From assembly GCA_905478775.1 (NCBI GenBank), contig CAJQKB010000029.1:1-62876 (forward strand): a stretch of 62,876 nucleotides of DNA, in the 5' to 3' direction. Source of the DNA: an uncultured Opitutales bacterium. Its GTDB lineage: Bacteria; Verrucomicrobiota; Verrucomicrobiia; Opitutales; Seribacteraceae. Both the position numbers and the translations under genes were made by a program. Below, in pieces: positions 1-9,289 of this stretch (positions are counted from its first letter, which is position 1; every line of letters starts with the position of its first letter). The notes below the pieces were generated by a model, which saw only the letters and a program-made list of their open reading frames with translations, had not been told where the DNA came from and made no database searches.

Positions 1-1289
1 GCGTCTAACTTTTCAGGTTCTATTGGAGTAATCTTTGCTTTTCCTTTACCTCTTACCACGCCCGCACTTATTAGTACTTCCACAGCACCTTCAATTGCTG
101 GTAAGTCGTACATAATATCGAGCATGATAGTCTCCATGATAGATCGAAGTGCGCGGGCACCTGTTTTCATTTCGACTGCCTGTTGGGCAATTGCTAAAAT
201 TGCTTCGCGAGTAAACCGCAGGTGTGCACCTTCCATCAGGAAAAGTTTACGATATTGTTTGAGCAGGGAATTTTTTGTCTCTTTTAAAATGCGAACTAAT
301 TCGGGGCGTGTGAGTTCGTCCAAAACTGAAACGATGGGCAATCGACCAATAAATTCAGGAATTAAACCGTATTTAACTAAATCTTCCGGTTTAACCACTG
401 CCAATAATTCGTGAGATTCTTTGGGGGCATCTGCAGAATACCCTACCATTCGATTACCTGTTCTTTGTTCAATAATTTGATCGAGGTCAGTAAAGGCACC
501 TCCGCAAATAAATAAGATGTTGGAGGTGTCCAGTTGAATGTATTCTTGATTGGGGTGTTTTCTTCCACCCTGTGGAGGAACATTACAAATGGTACCTTCT
601 AAAATTTTGAGTAGTGCCTGTTGGACGCCTTCGCCGGATACATCACGAGTGATTGAAACATTATCAGTCTTGCGACCAATTTTATCAATTTCGTCTACAT
701 AGATAATACCACACTGTGCTTTTTCCACATTTTGATCTGCCGATTGAAGAAGGCGAAGAACGATATTTTCAACATCATCTCCGACATATCCTGCTTCAGT
801 AAGAGTAGTAGCATCGGCAATCGCAAAGGGAACATCGAGCATTCGGGCGAGGGTACGGGCAAGGTAAGTTTTTCCACTCCCGGTTGGACCGATTAGTAGA
901 ACATTGCTCTTTTCAATCTCCACATCATCCAGTTCGCTGGATGAAAATTGGTCCAATTTACAATCACCGATGTTTAGTTCGGATGCTAATCTTTTGTAAT
1001 GATTATGGACTGCGACTGATAATACTTTTTTTGCATGTTCCTGTCCGATCACATGTTGGTCAAGAAAACCCTTTATTACACTCGGTCTTTGTAGATTAAA
1101 AACTGGTTTCTCATCAGAACCTTTGGGTGGGGTAGTCTTTTCGCCCAATTCGCGATCGATAATTGTTTTACATACTCGCACGCAAGAATCGCATATGTAA
1201 ACACTTGCAGGACCTGCAATCATCTTTTTAACCTCGCCCTGTGGTTTACCACAAAACGAACAAAAATTGATCTTGGTCGGTTTCGCCAT
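1..1289 (-). CDS. clpX: ATP-dependent Clp protease ATP-binding subunit ClpX (3' end cut by window)
   Basis: AAA+ unfoldase that recognises substrates and feeds them to ClpP in the cytoplasm. The N-terminus carries the ClpX zinc finger (CSFCGKP, then CDSCV; four Cys). Walker A is GPTGSGKT, Walker B is [11 protein letters not shown], and the ClpX signature [10 protein letters not shown] is present. The IGF-type loop that docks on ClpP would lie at or beyond the window edge. It reads from an ATG at 1289 without interruption to base 1, so only the C-terminal end is missing. It follows clpP by a few bases in a tig-clpP-clpX order, the classical proteostasis operon. Identification is very secure. 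Confidence 0.97.
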   Translation of the reverse strand, partial: MAKPTKINFCSFCGKPQGEVKKMIAGPASVYICDSCVRVCKTIIDRELGEKTTPPKGSDEKPVFNLQRPSVIKGFLDQHVIGQEHAKKVLSVAVHNHYKRLASELNIGDCKLDQFSSSELDDVEIEKSNVLLIGPTGSGKTYLARTLARMLDVPFAIADATTLTEAGYVGDDVENIVLRLLQSADQNVEKAQCGIIYVDEIDKIGRKTDNVSITRDVSGEGVQQALLKILEGTICNVPPQGGRKHPNQEYIQLDTSNILFICGGAFTDLDQIIEQRTGNRMVGYSADAPKESHELLAVVKPEDLVKYGLIPEFIGRLPIVSVLDELTRPELVRILKETKNSLLKQYRKLFLMEGAHLRFTREAILAIAQQAVEMKTGARALRSIMETIMLDIMYDLPAIEGAVEVLISAGVVRGKGKAKITPIEPEKLD

Positions 1290-1298
1290 AATGGATTT

Positions 1299-1898
1299 TT
1301 ATTCCTTGGGCTTTTTGGAAATTACTTCGTCCACGATACCGTATTCTTTGGCTTCGTCTGCAGACATGTAATAGTCGCGGTCTGAGTCTTTTTCTAATTG
1401 TTCAATCGATTTCCCACTGTGTTGAGATAGAATTTCGTTGATTGTACGCCTCCAACGAAGAATTTCTTTCGCTGCGATTGAAATATCAGATGTTTGTCCA
1501 CCAGCACCGCCACTAGGTTGATGAATCATGACCCTACTGTTGGGTAATGCAAATCGTTTACCAGGTGTTCCTGCAGCAAGGAGAACAGTACTCATACTCG
1601 CTGCCATGCCAATGCAATAGGTTACAATATTGCATTCCATAAAGTTCAATGTGTCGTAAATCGCCATCCCGTCAGAAACACTTCCTCCAGGTGAATTGAT
1701 ATACACATGAATGTCTTTTTTGGGGTCTTCCATTTGCAGGAAAAGCAACTGTGCAATGATCGAGTTGGCCACATAATCATCAATCGGCGTGCCGATAAAT
1801 ACTATGCGGTCGCGAAGTAATCGACTGTAAATGTCCCAGGCACGCTCTTGGCGACCTTCGCGTTCGTATACGTATGGTAAAGGTAAATAGGCTCCCAT
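1299..1898 (-). CDS. clpP: ATP-dependent Clp protease proteolytic subunit ClpP
   Basis: Serine peptidase that forms the tetradecameric chamber of the ClpXP/ClpAP proteases. At 199 residues it has the usual length. The catalytic triad is visible: Ser101 in GMAASM, His126 in MIHQPSGG and Asp175 in DRDYYMS. The oxyanion loop INSPGGSV is intact. There is little propeptide: the conserved core begins within about 10 residues of the start. The gene sits between tig (32 bp upstream) and clpX (9 bp downstream) on the same strand, so all three are probably cotranscribed. No Shine-Dalgarno sequence precedes the ATG. Confidence 0.97.
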   Translation of the reverse strand: MGAYLPLPYVYEREGRQERAWDIYSRLLRDRIVFIGTPIDDYVANSIIAQLLFLQMEDPKKDIHVYINSPGGSVSDGMAIYDTLNFMECNIVTYCIGMAASMSTVLLAAGTPGKRFALPNSRVMIHQPSGGAGGQTSDISIAAKEILRWRRTINEILSQHSGKSIEQLEKDSDRDYYMSADEAKEYGIVDEVISKKPKE

Positions 1899-1930
1899 GT
1901 CTTCGATTTGGTTATTCGTTAATTAAAATT

Positions 1931-3265
1931 TTAGTGTGAGTGTTCGCCATCGATTTCACAAACTTTTTCCTTTGCTTTGGAAGCAACAAGTTCTAGTGTT
2001 TTGTCGTGTAGGACATCTTGTCGGAGACGACTAATCCGAGCTTGGTCTTTGGCTAACTCTTGCACATAGACCTGTGGGTCTGCACGCATCATCATTGCTT
2101 CGCGGGTCGCTGCTTGGGCAAGATCTTCGTTTGAAACTTCAATCTTTTCTAATTCTGCAATTCTACTCAGAGCAATGGTGATTTTAACTCTTGCTTTGCC
2201 TTGTACTTGTGCTTCGTTCCAAAGTTCATCTCTCTTACTCTCCATATCCTCTTGTTTTGCACCCTGTTGGACTGCTCGTTGGATATTGGATTGAAAAATC
2301 GACTTGGACTCATCTTCCACTGCCTGTTGAGGGAGAGGGAAGTCTGGAATTTCAAGAAATTTTTGGGTAACTTGACTACGTTTACCGTCAATGTTTTCTC
2401 TTTCTTTTCGAGAGAGAAGGTCGTCTTTAATTTTCTTTTTTAAATCATCTACGTTTTCAACCTTCAAAGCCTTTAAGAATTCCTCGTCGTCCACCGCTGG
2501 TGCTTTCTTTTCACGAACTTCGTGAATTTCGAGGGAATAGATTACTTTTTTTCCAGCGAGTGGTGCGACTTCAAAGTCTTTTGCAAAATCTGCATCCACT
2601 TCCTTCTTGTCCTCCTTTTTCATGCCAATCACAGCTTGTGCAATTGCATCCACTCCCAAGCCTTTGGCTTGACCGGCTTCCTCCCATGTATTGGTTTGTT
2701 TTCCGTACATCGGTTTATCGGGAAGAAGTTCCGCCACGGGGGAACCGTCCAGCATTCCTTCATAAGAACATTTTACATAGTCACCCTCTACGATCGCTCT
2801 TTCAACCTCTTCGAAGGAGGCTCGTTGATCACGAAGGGAGTCTAATTCTTTATCAACCTCTTCATCCTTAACTTCGGTGGGATGAGTAGTGAGTTCAAAT
2901 TCTTCGTACTTAGGAAGTTCAAAATCGGGTTCTATATCCACAGTCACTTCCACTGTTGCCGGAATTCCTAACTGCACATCACCTGCATCCACCTTGAGGA
3001 TAGAATAAACTTTAATATCCTTGTTTTCCAATACCGCTTCGTAAGCAGCAGTAGAAACCTTTCGGTTTAATTCCTGAATGATTTCAGTCGCGTATTTTTT
3101 ACGAATGACTTGCTCGGGTGCTTTCCCTTTTCGAAAACCGGGGATATTTGCAATGCGACTAAGCTCTTTACATACTTGATTTCCCTTTTCAGACATTTCG
3201 TCCAAGTCAAAGGATACATTTACTATTTTGCGAGCGTCTCCCGCCTCTTTTATTTCTAGATTCAC
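1931..3265 (-). CDS. tig: Trigger factor, ribosome-associated chaperone
   Basis: Folds nascent chains at the ribosome exit tunnel. The 444-residue length is typical. The N-terminal ribosome-binding domain shows the signature GFRKGKAP near residues 43-50. A FKBP-like peptidyl-prolyl isomerase domain covers about residues 160-245, followed by the long helical C-terminal chaperone arms. The start is a GTG at 3265 without a Shine-Dalgarno sequence. It is first in the tig-clpP-clpX cluster, so its promoter should lie in 3266-3392. I see only a weak candidate there on the minus strand. Confidence 0.96.
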   Translation of the reverse strand: MNLEIKEAGDARKIVNVSFDLDEMSEKGNQVCKELSRIANIPGFRKGKAPEQVIRKKYATEIIQELNRKVSTAAYEAVLENKDIKVYSILKVDAGDVQLGIPATVEVTVDIEPDFELPKYEEFELTTHPTEVKDEEVDKELDSLRDQRASFEEVERAIVEGDYVKCSYEGMLDGSPVAELLPDKPMYGKQTNTWEEAGQAKGLGVDAIAQAVIGMKKEDKKEVDADFAKDFEVAPLAGKKVIYSLEIHEVREKKAPAVDDEEFLKALKVENVDDLKKKIKDDLLSRKERENIDGKRSQVTQKFLEIPDFPLPQQAVEDESKSIFQSNIQRAVQQGAKQEDMESKRDELWNEAQVQGKARVKITIALSRIAELEKIEVSNEDLAQAATREAMMMRADPQVYVQELAKDQARISRLRQDVLHDKTLELVASKAKEKVCEIDGEHSH

Positions 3266-3349
3266 GGCTTTAGGTCAAAGAATATTGATTAGTATTAATG
3301 ATGGTCTATGTGGAAATGCAACGAGCACAACACAAAGTAAGATATCATC

Positions 3350-3368
3350 AAAAAAAACCCTTAGGGTC
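3350..3368 (-). terminator. Short intrinsic-terminator-like hairpin
   Basis: On the minus strand the sequence reads ACCC-TAA-GGGT followed by a run of eight T. It lies 25 bp downstream of the stop codon of the membrane-anchored gene at 3393-4013, where its terminator is expected. The stem is only four to five base pairs, so efficiency is doubtful. Confidence 0.4.
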
Positions 3369-3392
3369 AACGAGATAAAGGTACTCTTTATG

Positions 3393-4013
3393 TTAGCGAC
3401 TTGGAGTCCAGTGAATTAGTTGAACACCTGAAATAAGCCTGGTCAGTTTGGATAGTCCCGATAATGAACTACGTAATTCTGTGGGTGAGAAGTCTTTAAT
3501 TTGAAGAATCCATTCCCCTGTCTTAGAATGTTGGCCGATAATTTTGTACTGTTCTGGATCTAGTTTTTGTTCAATTTCCTCTTTTGTTACTCCGGGGTGG
3601 GGGAGTAGGTAGACTTCAGATGCTCGATAAAAGTAGTACTCACATTCTCCATCGAAGAGGGCACTGCTTGATTGTTCCTGAGCCAGGATAAAGAGTCTTT
3701 CCGAGCGAAAAGACCCGGACGACTCGATGACCCAAGAGCGTTGAAATACGGTTTGATTAAAATCCTCAGTGCTTTGATTATTTTCGAAATAGACCACGAT
3801 ACCATAGGGAATTTTTTCCTTAATTGGTTCAGGGAGGGGATGGAATGGTTCTCCCCCCGATGCACATTGCAATGATTCGTAATTACCGGGTCGTTCTTTG
3901 GTTTGGGTTTCTTTTTTCTCCAAAGCATAGCGGACGAGCATGGAGGAGAGGGCCACCCCGATGGCAATCCCAATCCAAATGGAAAAGGATCTTTCTTTTT
4001 TTGAAATAGACAT
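3393..4013 (-). CDS. Unknown protein with one N-terminal membrane anchor
   Basis: I do not recognise the family of this 206-residue protein. Residues 11-28 form a single hydrophobic segment after a charged Lys/Arg-rich start, so it is probably anchored in the inner membrane with the bulk outside the cytoplasm. The remainder is soluble: a segment near residues 70-140 resembles a small alpha/beta domain, and the last 60 residues (from HPGVTKEEIEQ) may form a ferredoxin-like fold. It stands alone between tig and a divergent ybgC. A weak terminator-like hairpin lies just downstream. Function unknown. Confidence 0.75.
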   Translation of the reverse strand: MSISKKERSFSIWIGIAIGVALSSMLVRYALEKKETQTKERPGNYESLQCASGGEPFHPLPEPIKEKIPYGIVVYFENNQSTEDFNQTVFQRSWVIESSGSFRSERLFILAQEQSSSALFDGECEYYFYRASEVYLLPHPGVTKEEIEQKLDPEQYKIIGQHSKTGEWILQIKDFSPTELRSSLSGLSKLTRLISGVQLIHWTPSR

Positions 4014-4063
4014 TAAAAATTCGTTCGTTGCATATGTTAGGGTTTTTGCAGTAAAGAAAGATT

Positions 4064-4468
4064 ATGCTTTCGGCAAGCGTTGACATTCGAGTGCGTTACA
4101 AAGAAACCGATCAAATGGGAGTGGTTTACCATGCCAATTATTTTACATGGTTTGAAATTGCCCGGATCGAATTACTCGATCAAATGGGTTGCCCCTATCT
4201 TGATTTGGAAAAAAAAGATTATTTTTTACCGGTGCTTACATGCTCGGCTTCTTTTCAATCGCCCGCTTTTTTTGATGATCGACTCCAGGTGAAAGTGGAA
4301 ATTGCAAAAATTCCCCTGGTTCGAATTCAAGCGAGTTATGAGGTGAGAAGAGGGAGTGAATTACTGGTGACCGGTCAAACGGAGCATGCATTTGTTTCGG
4401 GTGCCGGGCGGGTAGTACGGCCACCAGGAAATTTTTTGAATCTCGCGAAAAAAAGTTTTGAAGATTAA
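4064..4468 (+). CDS. ybgC: Acyl-CoA thioesterase, YbgC/4HBT hotdog family
   Basis: Small hotdog-fold thioesterase that hydrolyses acyl-CoA or acyl-ACP. In other bacteria YbgC is associated with the Tol-Pal envelope system and phospholipid metabolism. The N-terminal signature ETDQMGVVYHANYFTWFE contains the catalytic Asp and the Tyr/His/Asn block. The length of 134 residues is typical. It is divergent from the unknown gene upstream and converges on aroK with one base between the stops. No tol genes are nearby, so the Tol-Pal link cannot be inferred here. Confidence 0.88.
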   Translation: MLSASVDIRVRYKETDQMGVVYHANYFTWFEIARIELLDQMGCPYLDLEKKDYFLPVLTCSASFQSPAFFDDRLQVKVEIAKIPLVRIQASYEVRRGSELLVTGQTEHAFVSGAGRVVRPPGNFLNLAKKSFED

Positions 4469-4469
4469 T

Positions 4470-5009
4470 TTAGCTTATTGAACTGAGATACGCTTGCACA
4501 ATTTCATCGGCAACTTGTTCGGTATTTCGCTTTTCGGTTGAAATACAATGATCTGCAAGAAGATATTTGGGTTCCCTTTTTTTCAGAAGCGATTGGATGG
4601 CTTCTTTGGGATTTTCCGTTTGAAGAAGCGGGCGAGAATTATTTTCTGAAGTTCTTTCCAAAATCGCATCGACGGAGGCATCGAGAGTGAAGACCTTTCC
4701 TTTTGATTTGAGCAATTCAATCATTCCTTCGGGAATGGGAAGTCCGCCCCCGCATGAAATTAGGCAATTTGTTTTTGGGCAACCGGATTGAATAAACTTT
4801 TTTTCAAGTTCCCGGAATTTTGCCTCTCCCTCGTTTTCAAAGATTATGCGAATCGAAGAACCGTAAGTTGCTTCAATTTGTTGATCCGAATCAAGGAATT
4901 CCATTTTTAACTTCTTCGCGGCCCATTTTCCGGCAGAACTTTTTCCCGTTCCCATGAAGCCAATTAGGTAAAGGTTGGGCGCCCGGACATTTTTTTTCTT
5001 TGGATTCAT
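4470..5009 (-). CDS. aroK: Shikimate kinase
   Basis: Phosphorylates shikimate at the 3-OH, the fifth step of the chorismate pathway. The P-loop GFMGTGKSS lies at residues 17-25, the Asp motif DSDQQIE binds shikimate and magnesium, and the substrate-binding CGGGLP is present. A lid Arg is seen in NNSRPLL. It has the usual size of 179 residues with a short Lys-rich N-terminal extension before the P-loop. It is divergent from the BFN-domain gene and has no aro neighbours, so it is a dispersed biosynthetic gene. Confidence 0.95.
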   Translation of the reverse strand: MNPKKKNVRAPNLYLIGFMGTGKSSAGKWAAKKLKMEFLDSDQQIEATYGSSIRIIFENEGEAKFRELEKKFIQSGCPKTNCLISCGGGLPIPEGMIELLKSKGKVFTLDASVDAILERTSENNSRPLLQTENPKEAIQSLLKKREPKYLLADHCISTEKRNTEQVADEIVQAYLSSIS

Positions 5010-5075
5010 TCAAGTGAGCAAATAAGAAGTTGATAATTGCTTGCGAAACAGAGAAAATATGGAGATAATAAAAAT

Positions 5076-5519
5076 ATGAATAACGACTCAGTGGAAGTCA
5101 CCGTAAAAGGAGTAATGCCAACATCCAACGGATGCGCAATCTTTTTGGGGAATGATGAAAAGACCTTTGTCATATATGTAGACCCGGCAATCGGCAATGC
5201 GATCAATATGACGATTAATCAGGTCAAAAAGGAAAGACCCTTAACTCACGACCTGATTGGATTAATTCTGAGGGGATTAGAAACGCATATTGAACGGGTT
5301 CTTATTAACGATGTAGATGAGGGTACTTTCTTTGCCCGAATCATTTTACAAATGCAAAATGAATTGGGAAAAAAAATTATTGAATTAGATGCCCGCCCGA
5401 GCGATTCAATTGTTCTTGCCTTACAGATGAAACAACCGATTCATGTGTCCAAGAAAGTATTGGAGAATGTGGAGGATATGTCCGAGATCCTCGAGCGCAT
5501 TCTCCGTAAGCAGGATTAG
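5076..5519 (+). CDS. Bifunctional nuclease (BFN/DUF151) domain protein
   Basis: This 147-residue protein consists almost entirely of one DUF151 domain (VMPTSNGCAIFLG near the start, LDARPSDSIVLAL in the core). Members include plant bifunctional nucleases and many bacterial proteins of unclear role. An upstream in-frame start at 5037 exists, but the ATG at 5076 is preceded by GGAG at 11 nt and fits the domain boundary better. It may be cotranscribed with dus, which begins 23 bp later. Nuclease activity is not established for most bacterial members. Confidence 0.82.
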   Translation: MNNDSVEVTVKGVMPTSNGCAIFLGNDEKTFVIYVDPAIGNAINMTINQVKKERPLTHDLIGLILRGLETHIERVLINDVDEGTFFARIILQMQNELGKKIIELDARPSDSIVLALQMKQPIHVSKKVLENVEDMSEILERILRKQD

Positions 5520-5542
5520 CACTCGTTGGGGCGATTGGTTCA

Positions 5543-6643
5543 GTGATTTCAGAATTGAAATCATTTCCGTTTAATCAAGTGAGTTCAATACCCCATTCTT
5601 TAATAGAGGGACAATGGCCCACTGCCCTTGCACCAATGCAGGATGTAACAAGCTTACCCTTTATGGAAGTAGTTGCAAAAAGAGGGGCTCCCGATTTTTT
5701 CTTTACGGAATTTTTTCGAGTACATGGAAACTCGAGAATCGATCAAGATATTCTTCTCGCAATTACTGAAAACCCAACCGATCAGCCAGTTTTTGCCCAA
5801 TTAATTGGTGAAAATATAGAAGATTTAAGACGAACTGTTCGTGATTTTGCTCCTTATCCTATAGCAGGAATCGATTTAAATTTAGGATGCCCAGCTCCTC
5901 GTGTATTTAAAAAAAATGTGGGGGGCGGGTTATTACGTTCACCTGAGCAAATCCTTGAAATTTTGAAAATGCTTCGAAATGAAGTCAGTTCACTGCTTAC
6001 AGTAAAAATGAGAATTGGTTTTGAAGATGATCGATTTTTTCAAGAATTACTGGAGGTAATGAATGAAACCAAAGTTGACCTATTAAGCCTGCATGCTCGA
6101 ACAGTACTGGGTGGTTATCGATCGGCGCCCAGTTACGATCATGTTAAAACCGCGGTACGGAGTGTGGGTTGTCCGGTTTTGTTAAACGGGAATGTGACCT
6201 CAGTTGAAAGTGCAAATAAGTTACGGGAACTCACCGGTTCCCATGGGGTAATGATTGGCAGGTCTGCAATTCGTAACCCTTGGATCTTTCGACAGATTCG
6301 AGAATCCCAGGATGGGGAAGAAGTTTTTTGTCCGACTTTATCGGATGTGTATGAATATGTTGTAGATCTTTATGATTCGATTGAAAAACCTGAAATTGAA
6401 GAGAGAAAAAATGTGGGTCGGATGAAAAAGTTTCTCAATTTTGTTGGATTATCTGTGGATGCGGAAGGACAATTCCTGCACCTGATGCGCCGAACGCAAA
6501 GTAAAAAGGATCTGTTTGAAGTCTGTGCTCACTATTTACTTAGTGAAGGGCGAGAAGGTCAGTTTTACAATCTTGAACCATTTGATGGTCTAGTAGCGAG
6601 ACCCAGTTCCGAATCCTCGTATTCCACTTGTCAACTAGGATAA
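5543..6643 (+). CDS. dus: tRNA-dihydrouridine synthase
   Basis: FMN enzyme that reduces uridines in the tRNA D-loop. The TIM barrel shows LAPMQDVT (flavin site), the catalytic Cys in LNLGCPAP, VKMRIGFED, HARTVLGGY and the late barrel phosphate-binding motif GVMIGRSAIRNPW. Its length of 366 residues matches the family. Subclass DusA, DusB or DusC cannot be settled by eye. Translation starts at a GTG at 5543. The stop is one base before the ATG of lnt, so the two genes are almost certainly translationally linked. Confidence 0.93.
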   Translation: MISELKSFPFNQVSSIPHSLIEGQWPTALAPMQDVTSLPFMEVVAKRGAPDFFFTEFFRVHGNSRIDQDILLAITENPTDQPVFAQLIGENIEDLRRTVRDFAPYPIAGIDLNLGCPAPRVFKKNVGGGLLRSPEQILEILKMLRNEVSSLLTVKMRIGFEDDRFFQELLEVMNETKVDLLSLHARTVLGGYRSAPSYDHVKTAVRSVGCPVLLNGNVTSVESANKLRELTGSHGVMIGRSAIRNPWIFRQIRESQDGEEVFCPTLSDVYEYVVDLYDSIEKPEIEERKNVGRMKKFLNFVGLSVDAEGQFLHLMRRTQSKKDLFEVCAHYLLSEGREGQFYNLEPFDGLVARPSSESSYSTCQLG

Positions 6644-6644
6644 A

Positions 6645-8240
6645 ATGATGAAGCCGGATTTTTCTTTTAAAGAGTTTTTACAAAAGGTATGGATTCCGTT
6701 GAGTGCTTCAATGGGAACTTACCTTTTCCTGTTACTTGCCCAACCTCCAAGACAGTCACCGGAGTGTGCCTATTTTTTCTTATTACCCGCGATTAGCTGG
6801 TTTTGCTTTAAACCAAAGTTAAAGACTGTTGCATTCAACTTTTTCTTAGCTGGATTACTTTATCATGTATCATTGGTCGGATGGATGAGGCATATTTCAC
6901 TGGGTGGTTTATTGTCTGCATGCACTCTTCTTTCACTTTACTACCTTCCTTGGTTTTTACTGGCTCGGATTCTTGTGCCGCGTGCAGCAACTGGAACCTT
7001 TAAGATTCGTTTGTTAATTCTTCTTATTCTGCCCTCTGCCTGGGTATCGATGGAATGGTTGAGGTGTCAATTTACTTTAGGTTTTCCTTGGTGTCCACTT
7101 TCAGTCACTCAATGGGAACGTCCAGTTTTATTGCAAACTGCTCAATGGCTGGGGTCTTGGGGAGTATCCTTCTTCCTCGTTCTTTTTAATTTGTGTCTCT
7201 GTTCATATGTACATCATTTGTTGGTAAGGAGAAGGGAGTCAAGTGGAGGCATTTTGGGAAATATTTGCCCGGACTTTTATTTAGCAATAATCGTTTTTGT
7301 TTTCATGGTGAGTCCATTTTTTCTTTTTAAAAATCAAACGACGGGTGATAAGGTGGAATTCCAGGTCGGTCTTTGCCAACCCTATTTGATGGAAAAATGG
7401 AAGGGCGGTAATGCGGGGATCCATAAGGATACCTTAAAAAGGCAGACCCGTTTTTTAGGATTGATGAATCCGGACCTGATTGTCTGGCCAGAGGCTTCCA
7501 CTCCTTATGCCTTGAATCAAGATTCTGCATGGGTGGAAGAACTGTCTAGCCAAACTCAAACCCCCTTGCTTATTGGAGCAGTATGGAAGGGAGAGGATTC
7601 AATACACAATACAATATCAGAAGTTTTACCGGAAGCGGGAGTGCAAGATAATTGGTATGCGAAGAGAGTTTTAGTTCCATTTGGTGAGTATGTACCATTT
7701 CCATTTAAATGGATTCCTGGAGTAAGGAAATTAGTTGGACCGGTTGGAAGTTTTAAGGAGGGAGATGAGGTGAAAACCTTTTCCGTTCATTCAAAAAAGA
7801 ATCAAGATTCGACATTCAAAATTGGCCCACTTATTTGTTACGAGGATATATTTCCCAGATTGTGCAGGGAAACCGCACTCGAGGGTGTTGATCTCTTCTT
7901 TGTTACCACTAATGATGCATGGTTTGGTCGGGAGGGTTGCGCTGAGCAACATGCTGCTCATTCTGTCTTGCGTGCGATCGAGACCCAAAGACCTTTTCTT
8001 CGTTGTGGTAATGCAGGCTGGTCGGGATGGATCGATTCTAACGGATACCAGCGCGAAGTATTGAGGAATGAAGAAGGAAGTATCTATTTTGAAGGCGCGA
8101 CCACACTTAGCATTACAATTAATCAGAATCAATTATCCAAAGCATCTTTTTATGTCCGCTATGGCGATTGGTTTGCATATATGTGTCTATTTTTAACCCT
8201 TGCGTCCCTTCCTTTCGCTTTAAGAAAAAAACGAAATTAA
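6645..8240 (+). CDS. lnt: Apolipoprotein N-acyltransferase
   Basis: Inner-membrane enzyme that adds the third acyl chain to lipoproteins, needed for Lol export to the outer membrane. The N-terminal half has about six hydrophobic segments. The periplasmic nitrilase domain follows with catalytic Glu in WPEASTPYA and catalytic Cys in PLICYEDIFP; a final membrane helix closes the protein near residue 510. The length of 531 is typical. Its presence shows a diderm envelope and agrees with the lipoprotein genes at 27023 and 45713. It starts two bases after dus. Confidence 0.95.
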   Translation: MMKPDFSFKEFLQKVWIPLSASMGTYLFLLLAQPPRQSPECAYFFLLPAISWFCFKPKLKTVAFNFFLAGLLYHVSLVGWMRHISLGGLLSACTLLSLYYLPWFLLARILVPRAATGTFKIRLLILLILPSAWVSMEWLRCQFTLGFPWCPLSVTQWERPVLLQTAQWLGSWGVSFFLVLFNLCLCSYVHHLLVRRRESSGGILGNICPDFYLAIIVFVFMVSPFFLFKNQTTGDKVEFQVGLCQPYLMEKWKGGNAGIHKDTLKRQTRFLGLMNPDLIVWPEASTPYALNQDSAWVEELSSQTQTPLLIGAVWKGEDSIHNTISEVLPEAGVQDNWYAKRVLVPFGEYVPFPFKWIPGVRKLVGPVGSFKEGDEVKTFSVHSKKNQDSTFKIGPLICYEDIFPRLCRETALEGVDLFFVTTNDAWFGREGCAEQHAAHSVLRAIETQRPFLRCGNAGWSGWIDSNGYQREVLRNEEGSIYFEGATTLSITINQNQLSKASFYVRYGDWFAYMCLFLTLASLPFALRKKRN

Positions 8241-8320
8241 CTTTTTAGGTTTGAAATTTTTTTACACTTGTTCATCTATTGTAAAGTCTAATGATGTTGT
8301 AATCTAACTACAAAATACAA

Positions 8321-9235
8321 ATGGAATCGAGTTCTATCAATTATGAATATTTAGTCGGGCAAATTCAGCGGAATTTACCCACTTTGCCGACCATTGTTAA
8401 TGAATTGACCAATGTATTGCAAAATCCAGACGCCTCCACTTTTGCTGTTGAAGATGTAATGACTGCTGATCAATCCATGACGATGAAAATTTTGCGAGTT
8501 GCAAACACTTCTTTTTATCGTGGGGGAAGAGAACGGGTAACCGATGCCAATGAGGCAATTGGGACACTGGGCTTTGAAAAAATAAGAAATGTGGTACTGA
8601 CAACCTCTGTGTTTAAGATGTTTTCTGGGCCATCCGCGGAGCAGAAGTTCTCCCTCGAGGGATTGTGGAAGCACTGTCTCGGCGTTGCATCAGCGTCAAG
8701 GTGCATTGCCAATTTTTTAGGTAAATCTTGGAGTGAAAGGGCATATACATGCGGATTAGTCCATGATATTGGAAAAGTGGCTCGATTCAAACTGGATGAA
8801 AGTGAAGAGACGGAGGACTTTATTACTGATTCGCAAACCTCTCTTGATAAAAAGATTAATTTTTATAAATCTGAATTAATCAACCAATCACCCCGTCATG
8901 ATTACCTTGGCTATTTGATATGCAAAAATTGGGGATTATCGTCTTTTGTGGAGGGGGTGGTAAGGTGGCACCATGAACCCCAACCCGAACGCCGACAAAA
9001 AGTAACTTCGGAAGATGCACACGAACTCATTGATGTGGTAATTCTTGCTAATTGGGCAGTGAACGATCAAAAATTTGGCTTTAGTGGACACGAAAGCCCA
9101 GACAAACCATCAGATGCTTTGCTTGCCCGTCTCAACTTGAATCCCGGTCAAACAGATCATTTGTACAAAGATATACAAAACGAATTAAAAATGACGGAGG
9201 ACTTCTGTGACCTTCTTGATAGCGGGGGCGTTTAA
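8321..9235 (+). CDS. HDOD domain signalling protein, paralog 1
   Basis: This 304-residue protein is a single HDOD domain (a HD-GYP relative lacking the phosphodiesterase residues) spanning about residues 15-220. Typical features are LPTLPTIVNEL, the DQSMTMKILRVANTSFY helix, EAIGTLGFEKIRNVVL and the remnant HD motif GLVHDIGKVA. HDOD proteins act as scaffolds in c-di-GMP, chemotaxis or stress signalling; the role here is unknown. It is followed 54 bp later by a close paralog with the same layout, so the pair came from tandem duplication. No attached GGDEF or EAL domain is present. Confidence 0.88.
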   Translation: MESSSINYEYLVGQIQRNLPTLPTIVNELTNVLQNPDASTFAVEDVMTADQSMTMKILRVANTSFYRGGRERVTDANEAIGTLGFEKIRNVVLTTSVFKMFSGPSAEQKFSLEGLWKHCLGVASASRCIANFLGKSWSERAYTCGLVHDIGKVARFKLDESEETEDFITDSQTSLDKKINFYKSELINQSPRHDYLGYLICKNWGLSSFVEGVVRWHHEPQPERRQKVTSEDAHELIDVVILANWAVNDQKFGFSGHESPDKPSDALLARLNLNPGQTDHLYKDIQNELKMTEDFCDLLDSGGV

Positions 9236-9289
9236 ATAAATTTTTCAATTTAGGTTGATTCCTATATTTGAATTAATTAGCTTAACTTC

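Noticed and set aside
2201-2871. Plus-strand frames opposite tig
   Set aside because: They lie entirely inside a well-conserved trigger-factor gene and encode no recognisable protein.
8282-8312. TAAAGTCT upstream of the first HDOD gene as a sigma-28 -35
   Set aside because: The sequence at the -10 position matches the consensus at only one of eight bases.
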